Shown one piece after another: positions 37,111-45,871 of a stretch of 64,000 nt of DNA (the stretch's first letter is position 1; every line of letters starts with the position of its first letter). A program made the position numbers and the translations under genes. This DNA comes from Alteromonas sp. BMJM2 (GTDB taxonomy: Bacteria; Pseudomonadota; Gammaproteobacteria; Enterobacterales; Alteromonadaceae): positions 62,001 through 126,000 of the forward strand of contig NZ_JAPVOT010000001.1 of the NCBI RefSeq assembly GCF_027257845.1. The letters run 5' to 3'. The notes below the pieces were generated by a model, which ran no database searches, had not been told where the DNA came from, and saw only the letters and a program-made list of their open reading frames with translations.

Positions 37111-37410
37111 TAGTGTTCCTTGTAATTATATAAGTCCATTTAGGGCGTGTTGACCCATCGTGAGCAAATTTGTAGAGGAACAGAGTAGTTTATTTTTACC
37201 GCTGAGTATAGCTTATTGATAAGTTTGAAAGTTTTTGAAGTTGGTGTGAGTTACTGTTCTTTTCATGCTTTGATTCACGTTAGATTCTTTACAATAAAAT
37301 ACGGCGCTAGAGAGCGCCGTATTGTGATATGCACGAATAATGATTAGTCCGTGAGCATAGAAGTAGCACTGCTAGTCAAAGCATATTAAAACTAGAAGCG
37401 CTATTTAAAG
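37111..37410. other. Intergenic, lemA promoter side
   Basis: 300 bp. It holds the terminator of the outer-membrane barrel gene at 37292-37323 and presumably the lemA promoter near 37140-37250. No other feature was recognised. Confidence 0.4.
37292..37323 (-). terminator. Intrinsic terminator for the outer-membrane barrel gene
   Basis: A GC-rich 11-bp stem (37298-37308 with 37313-37323), loop AGAG. On the minus strand it is followed by TTTTATTG. Confidence 0.82.
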
Positions 37411-37998
37411 CTAGAATCGATATTCAACACCAATACTCGCTTGTTTTAAATCGGTTTCAAAATTTGTGTCGTCGATATCGTCAACGGCTTCTTCCGCGTC
37501 TAGTTCAGCGTCGTATACCATGTATTCCGCGTTTACTAGGAAGTTAGCGGTAATGGCGTAACTTAAACCTGCGCCAACGAAAAGGCTTTCATCGTCGGAT
37601 TCATTCGATATGCCGCCTAGATTGTACTCAGTTTCTGACCACAGTTGTCCTGCTTTTGCATAAAGCGAGAACCGGTCTGTTAGCGGAAGAATACCTTTAA
37701 TCGCTGCCGTATACCCATCGGTATTCCCGCCAGCTAGGTCGGTGCCGTAGTCACCGAAGTCGATGAAGCTACCTTCTAATGCAACGTACTCGTTAAATTT
37801 ATAACCGAGCAGTCCCTGCCATACATCTTTGTCGTCATCAAAGTCGTCTTCACCTTCTACACGAAGGTATCCGTAGTTACCTCCCACATAAAAACCACTG
37901 TCGTCAGCTGTGATATCGTTTGATTGCGCATGGGCACCAAATGCTGTTAGCGATGAAAGTGCTGCGATTCCTGCAAGTGCTGTAAGTGTTTTTTTCAT
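37411..37998 (-). CDS. Small outer-membrane beta-barrel protein
   Basis: A 195-residue OmpX/OmpA-type barrel: signal peptide ending FGAHA, then GFYVGGNYGYLRV, alternating amphipathic strands and a C-terminal YRF. The mature protein is very acidic (runs such as DDFDDDKD and AEEAVDDIDD), typical of marine outer-membrane proteins. It is monocistronic with its own terminator. The role is probably structural or porin-like; nothing indicates a substrate. Confidence 0.88.
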   Translation of the reverse strand: MKKTLTALAGIAALSSLTAFGAHAQSNDITADDSGFYVGGNYGYLRVEGEDDFDDDKDVWQGLLGYKFNEYVALEGSFIDFGDYGTDLAGGNTDGYTAAIKGILPLTDRFSLYAKAGQLWSETEYNLGGISNESDDESLFVGAGLSYAITANFLVNAEYMVYDAELDAEEAVDDIDDTNFETDLKQASIGVEYRF

Positions 37999-38183
37999 AA
38001 TGACATCCTCTTTTCAATTTATAACTTTCCATTATCTTCCCCTAGGGAAGTTCAACGTGAAGCTGTAATAGCTCACGGTTGATATGATTAGCTATTCAAT
38101 TGGTGTGCCAGCGTAAATTTCACAGAAAAGAGGAGAAAACCGTGAAAGAGTTTCACAGTTTACAAAGGATTTTGACCGGAGTT

Positions 38184-38216
38184 GTACAGCTTTTAATCGT
38201 CGATTAAAAGCTGTAC
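38184..38216. promoter_or_regulatory. 33-nt palindrome, 16-bp arms and a single-base centre
   Basis: Bases 38184-38199 and 38201-38216 are exact inverse complements around a T at 38200. The site lies between the barrel gene and the 3' end of cca. No T tract follows directly. It could be an operator, a cruciform or an RNA hairpin processing site. Confidence 0.85.
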
Positions 38217-38272
38217 GGCAGAACTTTCTTGCGGTTTGAAAAGAATACATAAGCTTTGCTGTATGTAATGAC

Positions 38273-39574
38273 TTACTTAGCGCCTTCGCCTTGGCCTGAC
38301 TCAATAGCATGGCCTATGGCCTGCAGTTTTTCTTTATCTAAAGCTTCCTTTATTGCTGCGCCTTTGTGCCCTTTGGCAATAATATCTTTAACACTAACCT
38401 GGTTCGCTGCGGCTAAGGCCTTATTAATTAGGCCGTGCGTGGCTGACCATTTTACTCCTCTTGCCTCTGCCGCCGGACCGATGGCGAAAAGTAATCGTTC
38501 AAAGCGCTCAGGTCGTCGCCACGCGTCCGCAGCGTTGAAAACAGTGAACAGGGCATCTGTAGTTATACTGGTTTCAGTAGAGCTCGCTCTATGGCTTGTT
38601 GCGGAGCCAATACCATTAACTAGCAATAAGGTTTTAAATTTACAGGCCAGCACAACAATCTCGCTTACTTGGTTTGGCACCCTTAGGCGTTTACACAGCG
38701 CCGCTGCTTGTTGCTCATTTAACAATATGCAAAGTGAGGTAAACCGTGTAATTAATATTTGGGTATCATCTTGTTCTCTTTTACAAGCGCTGCCGTTTTC
38801 ATCTGCCTTACTATCGAGACTATCGATACTATCGTCGCTGCTGCTGTCGCCGTCACTGCTACTGCCATCGCTGCTACTGCCATTGCTGCTAGTGGCGGCT
38901 ACTGCTTTAACCAATAACTCTATTGCTTCGTCGATGAAGTCAGTGAGTTCCATAAACCAGCTTGGCAACGCTTTGCTTTTTGCTAACGTTGAAAAATACA
39001 CTTCGGGAGATTGCTCTAAAAGGCTGCGCTTAGTCTCTTGCCATACACGCTCTGCACTTAGTGCTTTTAATTCACCACTTTCTGCCATCGATGTCATAAG
39101 GGCGATGGTGTCTTCGGCAATGTAAAAACCTAAGTAGGCATACCTAGCCGCAAAGCGGGCCGCGCGAAATACCCGTAATGGGTCTTCGCTAAATGCCTGA
39201 GAAACATGGCGCAAGCATCTGTTTTCTAAATCAGCTTTTCCGTTGTAGGGGTCGATAATATTGTCCGAATCATCTTGCGCCATGGCGTTAACGGTAAGGT
39301 CACGACGTCGTAAATCTTCTTCAAGAGTCACTTTAGATGATGCATCGCAAATAAACCCCGTGTAACCAGCCCCAGATTTTCTTTCTGTACGAGCTAGGGC
39401 ATATTCTTCATTAGTGCGAGGGTGAAGAAATACAGGGAAGTCTTTTCCTACTTGTGTGAAGCCCTTTGCGAGCATGTCGTTAGGGGTTGCCCCTACTACC
39501 ACGTAATCGCGTTCGGTAACGGGCCTTCCTAACAACGTGTCTCTAACGGCACCGCCAACCAAGTAAACTTGCAT
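38273..39574 (-). CDS. cca: CCA-adding tRNA nucleotidyltransferase
   Basis: Cca adds or repairs the CCA end of tRNAs. The start is ATG 39574, giving 433 residues; the longer frame adds 16. The nucleotidyltransferase head is clear: [23 protein letters not shown], the [20 protein letters not shown] block, [16 protein letters not shown] and [15 protein letters not shown]. Unlike E. coli Cca, no HD phosphohydrolase motif is visible in the C-terminal half. At about residues 222-262 there is a Ser/Asp/Gly low-complexity insert encoded by 15-bp repeats, ahead of an ordinary helical tail. Activity is expected to be CCA addition only. Confidence 0.93.
   Translation of the reverse strand: MQVYLVGGAVRDTLLGRPVTERDYVVVGATPNDMLAKGFTQVGKDFPVFLHPRTNEEYALARTERKSGAGYTGFICDASSKVTLEEDLRRRDLTVNAMAQDDSDNIIDPYNGKADLENRCLRHVSQAFSEDPLRVFRAARFAARYAYLGFYIAEDTIALMTSMAESGELKALSAERVWQETKRSLLEQSPEVYFSTLAKSKALPSWFMELTDFIDEAIELLVKAVAATSSNGSSSDGSSSDGDSSSDDSIDSLDSKADENGSACKREQDDTQILITRFTSLCILLNEQQAAALCKRLRVPNQVSEIVVLACKFKTLLLVNGIGSATSHRASSTETSITTDALFTVFNAADAWRRPERFERLLFAIGPAAEARGVKWSATHGLINKALAAANQVSVKDIIAKGHKGAAIKEALDKEKLQAIGHAIESGQGEGAK
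38822..38905. repeat. 15-bp imperfect tandem repeat inside cca
   Basis: Units of the form GCTGCTACTGCCATC recur on the plus strand and encode the SSDG-rich insert of Cca. The insert keeps frame. Confidence 0.75.
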
Positions 39575-39720
39575 GTATTCTCGCTCTTCAAAAAGTAAGG
39601 GTAATAATGATGAGTATACCAATGTTACAATTAAATTTGTTACTGCGTGCTATGGCGCTTTTACTTACCGTCATGCTCTGGTAGTTTAATCATCGTTTTT
39701 ACGATGAATTAGCGAAAACC

Positions 39721-40632
39721 ATGTACTTGAATTACTTCGGGTTAAACGACAACCCGTTCTCCATAGCGCCAAACCCCGACTATCTTTACATGAGCCCACG
39801 ACACAAAGAGGCTCTAGCACACTTAACCTTCGGCTTAAGGGAAAGCGGAGGTTTTGTAATGCTAACTGGGGAGGTTGGAACAGGCAAAACAACGGTTTCG
39901 CGAAAATTACTTCAACAGCTGCCGGATAACACTCAGGTAGCGATGATTTTAAACCCCACGTTATCAGCCTTAGAGCTTTTGGCCACCGTGTGTGACGAGT
40001 TAGGGCTTTCATATTCATCTGATAAAGCCAGTCTTAAATATTTCACTGACCTCATTTTGTCTAAACTCGCCGAAAATCACCAATCGGGTATGAATACCGT
40101 ATTGATGGTTGATGAAGCGCAGCATTTATTGCCTGAGGTTTTAGAGCAGCTGCGCTTATTGACCAATTTAGAAACTAACCGAGAAAAGCTGCTTAAAGTG
40201 GTGTTAATTGGCCAGCCTGAGCTACAGCAATTGCTTAAACGCAATGAACTTCGACAGCTTGCACAGCGCATTACAGCTCGATATCACCTGCTGCCGCTAA
40301 CCGCCCCGGAGGTGAGCTCTTACATTGCTCACAGACTTAGCGTGGCAGATGGTGATATTAGTATTTTCAGTAAGGGCACCTTGCGTGCAGTACATCAAAT
40401 AACAGGGGGAATTCCTCGGGTTATTAATCTGCTATGTGATAGGGCGTTAACCCTTTCATTTACCAAGCAACATGCGGTGGTGAAAAAACCTATTTTTCTC
40501 GCAGCGGCAGAACAAATTTTGGGTGAAGATGTAGTAAGCCAAAGAGTGCAGGGCCAAAACCGGTGGTACTTGGCAAGTACGTTTGTACTAGCGTTAGTGT
40601 GTGGGTATGCCATTGGGAGTTTGTATGTCTAG
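39721..40632 (+). CDS. gspA: GspA/ExeA-type ATPase
   Basis: An AAA ATPase of 303 residues like ExeA, which with ExeB helps insert the type II secretin through the peptidoglycan. It opens with YLNYFGLNDNPFSIAPNPDYLY, cited in part as FGLNDNPFSIAPNPDYLY. Walker A is GEVGTGKTT, Walker B VLMVDEAQHL, and a sensor region follows (ITGGIPRVINLLCDRAL). A C-terminal membrane segment (YLASTFVLALVCGYAIGSLY) is at the end. Unlike Aeromonas ExeA no peptidoglycan-binding domain follows, so it is the short form, also seen as MshM. It overlaps gspB by 8 bp. Confidence 0.9.
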   Translation: MYLNYFGLNDNPFSIAPNPDYLYMSPRHKEALAHLTFGLRESGGFVMLTGEVGTGKTTVSRKLLQQLPDNTQVAMILNPTLSALELLATVCDELGLSYSSDKASLKYFTDLILSKLAENHQSGMNTVLMVDEAQHLLPEVLEQLRLLTNLETNREKLLKVVLIGQPELQQLLKRNELRQLAQRITARYHLLPLTAPEVSSYIAHRLSVADGDISIFSKGTLRAVHQITGGIPRVINLLCDRALTLSFTKQHAVVKKPIFLAAAEQILGEDVVSQRVQGQNRWYLASTFVLALVCGYAIGSLYV

Positions 40633-41923
40633 TATTGTTGCTATTGAAAATTTGCAGCCAGGAATGGTGATTGTGCAGATTACCAAGCAAAACGGGCCAG
40701 TTAAAATACGTAAGTCAGGGTTAGTATCGAGCGATGCTATGGTGCAAGGCCTTTCAGAAATGGGAGTACAAGAACTTGAAATTGACCCTGAACAAACGGT
40801 TGAAGTTGCAGCTCCAACTCCCACTTCAGCTCACCACCGCACGCAAACGCAGGCATTATTGCGGGGCCAGCACGACACGTCGGCGCGCTTCGATAAATCG
40901 TTGAATGATCAATTCAATCGCAGTTTATTTTTGCCTACTGTTGAAGGCCTTCCATCGTCGTTTTCACTTTATGCAAAGCAAGCTTTTGTTTTTGCCGTTG
41001 TGATTATGGGTGGACTGGCACTAGGCTTTACCGCAGCGACTAAGAATAATTGGTGGCCGGCGTTAGCCTCATCAATTTCTACCGATACCTCAGCATCAGC
41101 AGGCAATATTGATACGGCATCAAATACGCCCTCGAATACCAGTGCAGATGCAGCGCTAAATGAAAGCGGCACAAGCGGTGAGCAAGCCTCATCTACTAAT
41201 ACAGGGAACAATTTAACGCCAGCGCAGCAGACATCTCAACGGCAGCCAGCGCAACAGCCATCACAACAGCCAAGTCAGCAATCAGCGCAACAACAATACG
41301 TTGGTAATACGCAGAATGTGATGAATAACAACGTATCGCAGCCGTCGAATAATCAAACGGCGTCAAATGGCTTTGTCGATAATGCTCGCAATACGGGGCC
41401 TGGCACTAATTTTGAGGGCGCTAATTCTGGAAGCGCTTATTCTGAAACTGGCAGAGCGGACAATCAGGAAAGCACGGCGCAGGGAAGCACAGGACAAAAT
41501 ATTACGGGTGAGCAGGGCTCTACCGACGAGTACGAGGGGAAAGTGCTTAACGAGGCAAGTAACGCTAACAATATTGAGGTTTCTCCAGAGCTAATGGCGC
41601 GATTTAACGCTGCCGTTGAAGCACTTGATGACAAATCACCGAGTTCAGCAAGAGAGCCTGAGACCAAGGTAACGGTACGTGACGATACACTGCGGGTAGA
41701 CCAATTACCGGTAAGGTTATTAACTCGGCTGCCTACAATGAATTTCAGTGCCCATATGTACGCGTCTCAACCGCGAGATAGGTGGGTTAGGGTAAATGGT
41801 CGTCAGCTTTCAGAAGGCGACTGGATTGCCGACAAAGTCCAAATTGTAAACATTGAGGCTCAGCGGGTAGTGCTAGCTTTTGAAGATGAAATATTTACTA
41901 TGGCAGCGCTTACTGACTGGTAG
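40625..41923 (+). CDS. gspB: GspB-like protein with an N-terminal DUF3391-type domain
   Basis: A 432-residue protein from ATG 40625. Residues about 1-55 (IENLQPGMVIVQITKQNGPVK, cited in part: LQPGMVIVQITKQNGP) match the DUF3391 domain usually found before HD-GYP domains. One membrane helix follows near residue 120 (AFVFAVVIMGGLALGF), then about 190 residues rich in Gln, Ser, Asn and Thr. The C-terminal domain has the GspB signature LLTRLPTMNFSAHMY and VRVNGRQLSEGDW. GspB/ExeB stabilises GspA at the cell wall. The DUF3391 fusion is unusual, and the same domain opens the convergent HD-GYP gene next door. Confidence 0.87.
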   Translation: MSSIVAIENLQPGMVIVQITKQNGPVKIRKSGLVSSDAMVQGLSEMGVQELEIDPEQTVEVAAPTPTSAHHRTQTQALLRGQHDTSARFDKSLNDQFNRSLFLPTVEGLPSSFSLYAKQAFVFAVVIMGGLALGFTAATKNNWWPALASSISTDTSASAGNIDTASNTPSNTSADAALNESGTSGEQASSTNTGNNLTPAQQTSQRQPAQQPSQQPSQQSAQQQYVGNTQNVMNNNVSQPSNNQTASNGFVDNARNTGPGTNFEGANSGSAYSETGRADNQESTAQGSTGQNITGEQGSTDEYEGKVLNEASNANNIEVSPELMARFNAAVEALDDKSPSSAREPETKVTVRDDTLRVDQLPVRLLTRLPTMNFSAHMYASQPRDRWVRVNGRQLSEGDWIADKVQIVNIEAQRVVLAFEDEIFTMAALTDW

Positions 41924-41967
41924 CTTTATGTTAGAACAAGTCCCGATTATCGATACTCGGTTATTGA

Positions 41968-43194
41968 TTACTGCGGGGCTTGATGAACAAATACTTCTTT
42001 GAAGAACTTCGGTAAGTTTATTCTGAATTCTTCCGGACGTACGCCAGATACTACCTCGTCATCGTAATGACTTAGATCAATTTTTTTAATTTCATTAAAG
42101 TGACTCGATGTCACGCTGTAAAACGTCATTACATGAGGGCTTATTGGATCTTTTGGATTAATCTTACTTACGATGCCTAACTTGCCGCTTTTCAATTTAA
42201 CCAAAGAGCCCACTGGATGTACGCCGATACATTGGATGAACTGGTTGACGAGTGATTGATCTAGGCCAGCTGAATCTGATAGGCGTTTCAGCGCTTGCAT
42301 TGGTGTAAGGCCTTGTTGTAACGGGTGTTGAGATGTCAACTCGTCGTAGGTATCGACAATGGCGGCTATTCGAGCAAACTCTGATATCTCATCGTTTTTC
42401 AGGCCGTTTGGATAGCCACTGCCATCTACTCTTTCTTGATGTTGCTCAATAACCTGCAAAGACAAATCAGGAATATCTCCGCATTGCTCTACTAAGGTAG
42501 TACCAATTTCTACGTGGGTTTTCAAAACCGCGAGATCGTCTTCAGATAAGGATGCAGTTGGCCTGCGAATATCAGCAGGTATTGACGACATGCCCGTATC
42601 CATAAGCAATGCCCCAAGACTTGCTTGCTCAATACTGTCTCTGTCGTAACCGAGAAACTTGCAAAATATTCCGGTTAACACTGAGCAATTTATCGAGTGT
42701 TCTAGCAGGTAGTTGTCAGTATCTTTAATGAGGGTGAGGCAGCTTAAGGCGTCTCCATTATCAAATACACTCTCTATGAGACTGTAAGATAGTGATGTCA
42801 TAGGAGATAAGTCAGTTACGGCGCCCTTGTTTAAAGCCTTTACAAATTTACTTTGAATAGACAGTGCATTCTCGTATAAGTCGTAAGCTTCGTTGATGGA
42901 AGCATTGTCCAGCGGCTTCGACTTAGCCGTTCTCGACTCAGACACCGAGGACTCATTTATAGGTCTTTGCTCTTCATTTGCCAGAGCATCTACTTGTGTT
43001 TCTTCATTGCGATGATGTTTTGACTTAGCAATATCGACTTCGAGAAGTAAGATACCTTTTTTCTTCAATGTATCCACAATGCTTTGGGACTTAACAATGC
43101 CCTGAGAGCGCATATGAAGCGTACCAGATTGCTGTAGAACCTGTGTAACGTACATTCCTGGTTTAAGCTCATCAATAGGCACCTGTTCTAACAT
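41968..43194 (-). CDS. DUF3391 plus degenerate HD-GYP domain protein
   Basis: A 408-residue c-di-GMP phosphodiesterase-like protein. The N-terminal DUF3391 region (IDELKPGMYVTQVLQQSG) is followed by a linker and the HD-GYP fold at about 165-320. The first His (EHSINCSV) and KTHVEIG are kept, as is ERVDGSGYPNG, but the HD motif reads LLMDTGMSSIP where LLHDIGK is standard. The HH pair before ERVDG reads HQ. Metal binding, and so catalysis, may be reduced or lost. It may instead act as a c-di-GMP sensor. Confidence 0.88.
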   Translation of the reverse strand: MLEQVPIDELKPGMYVTQVLQQSGTLHMRSQGIVKSQSIVDTLKKKGILLLEVDIAKSKHHRNEETQVDALANEEQRPINESSVSESRTAKSKPLDNASINEAYDLYENALSIQSKFVKALNKGAVTDLSPMTSLSYSLIESVFDNGDALSCLTLIKDTDNYLLEHSINCSVLTGIFCKFLGYDRDSIEQASLGALLMDTGMSSIPADIRRPTASLSEDDLAVLKTHVEIGTTLVEQCGDIPDLSLQVIEQHQERVDGSGYPNGLKNDEISEFARIAAIVDTYDELTSQHPLQQGLTPMQALKRLSDSAGLDQSLVNQFIQCIGVHPVGSLVKLKSGKLGIVSKINPKDPISPHVMTFYSVTSSHFNEIKKIDLSHYDDEVVSGVRPEEFRINLPKFFKEVFVHQAPQ

Positions 43195-43614
43195 TTTATT
43201 TTCCGTTTACTGCATCGTTTTAAGCTCGTTAAATTAGCATAGGGTGAGGTGTGATGATATGCCAATAATGAGGAATTTTTTTTAATAAGCGTAAAAACTA
43301 AGTCGTGTTCTAACAGTGGTTTTCATTGAAAAGCCAATGGTTTTCATTGAAGAATGAAACCAAAAGCAAACTTTAAATATGTGCCCAAATCCGTGACTAA
43401 GCCCTGACAAAACCTCTGTTATTCTCCATGCATTCGATCTTTTACGCGTAAAGTAGCGTAGCAAACCTGCACATTTAATAAATAATTAACTAAAGAACAA
43501 CACGCCCTAGTAATAGCGCGTTTCATATCTAGCGAAGTACTTTTTATATCTAGAACGCTATTCACAGCATAGGGTCTGATTGTCTATATCAGTGCTTTAG
43601 TATAAGGATGTCCT
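43195..43614. other. Intergenic region before nhaC
   Basis: 420 bp divergent region. It contains an exact 14-bp direct repeat at 43317-43330 and 43338-43351, spaced 21 bp start to start. nhaC has AAGGA six bases before its ATG. A 60-codon minus-strand frame at 43282 looks spurious. Confidence 0.5.
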
Positions 43615-45102
43615 ATGAAAGATGAACAGCAAAAAACGCCCGGTCTACTGCTGGCTCTAACACCTGTTGTGTTAACGCTAATAATCTTGGGAACACAGAT
43701 TTTCTACTTTGGCGTTTTCGAACCTCATATACCCCTGGCAATAGGCGTAGCGCTTGCGAGTTTTGTAGGTGTTTACCTTGGCTTGTCGTGGGAAGATATT
43801 CGCGCCGGTATATTCAAAGTTATCCATGTGGCGTTGCCCTCGGTAAGCGTGCTTATTACGGTGGGCATGATTATCGGTATATGGATTGCTAGCGGTACAG
43901 TTCCTACCATTATTTACTATGGCTTGAAAACGTTATCGCCAGAAATATTCCTCGCCGCTGGCATGGTCATTTGTGCCTTAGTGTCGGTGTCTTTAGGTAC
44001 AAGCTGGGGAAGCGTTGGAACCGTTGGTTTGGCACTAATGGGCATTGGCGAAGGCTTTGACATTCCCATGTATTGGACGGCAGGCGCAGTAGTATCGGGC
44101 GCATTTTTCGGTGATAAAGTATCCCCGCTTTCGGACACAACTAATCTGGCTCCAGCAGTAACGGGAACGGACGTTTTTTCACATATAAAAAACATGATGG
44201 CCACAACCATACCGGCTATGGTTATTGCGCTCTTAATTTATATTGGTGTTGGCCTCTTTGTTATAGATACGCAAAGTGTGTCGTTTGAAAAAATTGAAGG
44301 CATTACTACTGCATTAGAAGACAACTTCTACATATCTGCATGGGCGCTATTGCCTGCTCTAGTCGTTATGTTGCTGGCATTAAAGAAATTTCCACCTCTT
44401 CCTTCGCTGTTCGCAGGCGTAGTTGTTGGCGGTGCCTTTGCCATGGTTACGCAAGGACAGTCGCTTCAGGCGGTGTTTGACTATGCGAACAACGGGTATT
44501 CCATCCAAACCAATATCAGCGAAATTGATTCACTGCTCAATCGCGGCGGTATTCAGTCGATGATGTGGACCATATCGCTGGTCCTTATCGCCCTCGGTTT
44601 TGGAGGCGCGCTTGAGACAACAGGCTGTTTGAGAAGTATTATTAATGCTATAAAAAGTAAAGCAAAAACCTTTGCAGGTACTCAAGTTGCAGCGGTAGGA
44701 ACTTCGTTTGCTACGAATCTTGTTGCTGGCGACCCGTACCTATCTGTTGCTTTACCAGGGCGTATGTATTCTCCTGTTTATCGCGGCATGGGTTACTCAA
44801 CACTTAATCTTTCCCGTGGTATAGAAGAGGGCGGCACGCTGATGTCTCCACTCATCCCGTGGAATGCCGGAGGCGCTTTTGTTATCTCTGCATTAGGACT
44901 TGGCATCTCCGGTGATAATTTACAGAACTTACTTTATATACCACTTGCATTTGCATGTTGGACAGCGCCATTGATAGGGATATTTTATGCCTATACCGGT
45001 ATGTTTTCACCGAAGGCATCAGATAAAGAGCGGGAAGAATGGAAGTCATCAGGTGCTGATATTGCCAAATTCAATGAGGATGGCACGCCAGTGACTGAAT
45101 GA
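43615..45102 (+). CDS. nhaC: Na+/H+ antiporter, NhaC family
   Basis: A 495-residue inner-membrane antiporter with about twelve hydrophobic helices. Family motifs seen are the PLAIGVALASFVGVYLGLSWEDIRAGI region (cited in part: GLSWEDIRAGI), LVSVSLGTSWGSVGTVGLALMGIG (cited in part: GTSWGSVGTVG), SGAFFGDKVSPLSDTTNLAPA and the C-terminal ATNLVAGDPYLS. It expels sodium in exchange for protons, as expected in a marine cell. It is a single gene with a strong shared terminator downstream. Confidence 0.93.
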   Translation: MKDEQQKTPGLLLALTPVVLTLIILGTQIFYFGVFEPHIPLAIGVALASFVGVYLGLSWEDIRAGIFKVIHVALPSVSVLITVGMIIGIWIASGTVPTIIYYGLKTLSPEIFLAAGMVICALVSVSLGTSWGSVGTVGLALMGIGEGFDIPMYWTAGAVVSGAFFGDKVSPLSDTTNLAPAVTGTDVFSHIKNMMATTIPAMVIALLIYIGVGLFVIDTQSVSFEKIEGITTALEDNFYISAWALLPALVVMLLALKKFPPLPSLFAGVVVGGAFAMVTQGQSLQAVFDYANNGYSIQTNISEIDSLLNRGGIQSMMWTISLVLIALGFGGALETTGCLRSIINAIKSKAKTFAGTQVAAVGTSFATNLVAGDPYLSVALPGRMYSPVYRGMGYSTLNLSRGIEEGGTLMSPLIPWNAGGAFVISALGLGISGDNLQNLLYIPLAFACWTAPLIGIFYAYTGMFSPKASDKEREEWKSSGADIAKFNEDGTPVTE

Positions 45103-45153
45103 TTTGGTGTTTGAACGCTGAAAGAAATACCGTTTAAAATATAAAGAAGAAAT

Positions 45154-45189
45154 AAAAAAGCGAGGATAGTAGCAAACCCTCGCTTTTTT
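45154..45189. terminator. Bidirectional intrinsic terminator nhaC / leuD
   Basis: A 12-bp stem (45154-45165 with 45178-45189) has A residues on the left and T residues on the right, serving nhaC on plus and leuD on minus. Confidence 0.88.
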
Positions 45190-45262
45190 GTTTGTCGCAT
45201 TAATTTGACTTTTTTACTGGGGCTTTTATGACAGGCCCTACTAATAGCAATCCCTTCGCAGC

Positions 45263-45868
45263 CTAAAGCCAGCTAGGCTGTTTGTCCTCAAACGCGCTGA
45301 TAGCACTATCAAGCTCGAGAGTTTGACCTATTGCATCAAGGCCTTTTATCAGATTAGTTTTGTGATGAGATGCTATATCAAAACTAAACGATGTATCGTT
45401 GAAGCTTACTGTCTGCGCCGGCAAATCCACAGTAATAGCGACCGCGGGATCTGCTTTTACAGCGTCAAACAAAGCGTCCATTTGTTCGCTACCTAACGCA
45501 ACAGGAACCAGTTGGTTGTTGATACAGTTACCATAAAAGATATCAGCAAAACTGGTGGCAATAACGGTTTTAAAACCAAAATCGGCCAGTGCCCAAGGTG
45601 CGTGCTCTCGACTTGAACCACAACCAAAGTTTTCTCGTGCCAACAATACGCTAGCGCCTTTGTGCTCTGGTTTATTCAGTGAGAAATCTGGGTTAGGCTC
45701 TTGCTCTTTTAAATCCAAATAACGCCAATCGTGAAAAAGGTGCTTGCCGTAGCCAATACGAGTGACACCCGTGAGAAACTGCTTAGGAATAATTTGGTCT
45801 GTGTCCACATTGGCTTGGTCTAACGGTGCTGCAATGCCCGTGTGGTGTGTAAAACCTTGCTCTGACAT
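45263..45868 (-). CDS. leuD: 3-isopropylmalate dehydratase small subunit
   Basis: The small swivelling subunit of isopropylmalate isomerase (with LeuC), 201 residues. Motifs are [31 protein letters not shown] and [17 protein letters not shown]. It follows leuC by 3 bp and is the last gene of the operon, ending before the bidirectional terminator. Confidence 0.97.
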   Translation of the reverse strand: MSEQGFTHHTGIAAPLDQANVDTDQIIPKQFLTGVTRIGYGKHLFHDWRYLDLKEQEPNPDFSLNKPEHKGASVLLARENFGCGSSREHAPWALADFGFKTVIATSFADIFYGNCINNQLVPVALGSEQMDALFDAVKADPAVAITVDLPAQTVSFNDTSFSFDIASHHKTNLIKGLDAIGQTLELDSAISAFEDKQPSWL

Positions 45869-45871
45869 GTA

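Noticed and set aside
38256..39125. 289-codon plus-strand frame
   Set aside because: It is an antisense shadow of cca; the Ser/Leu-rich sequence reflects the repeat in the real gene.
43282..43464. 60-codon minus-strand frame before nhaC
   Set aside because: No ribosome site and it spans a direct repeat in the promoter region.
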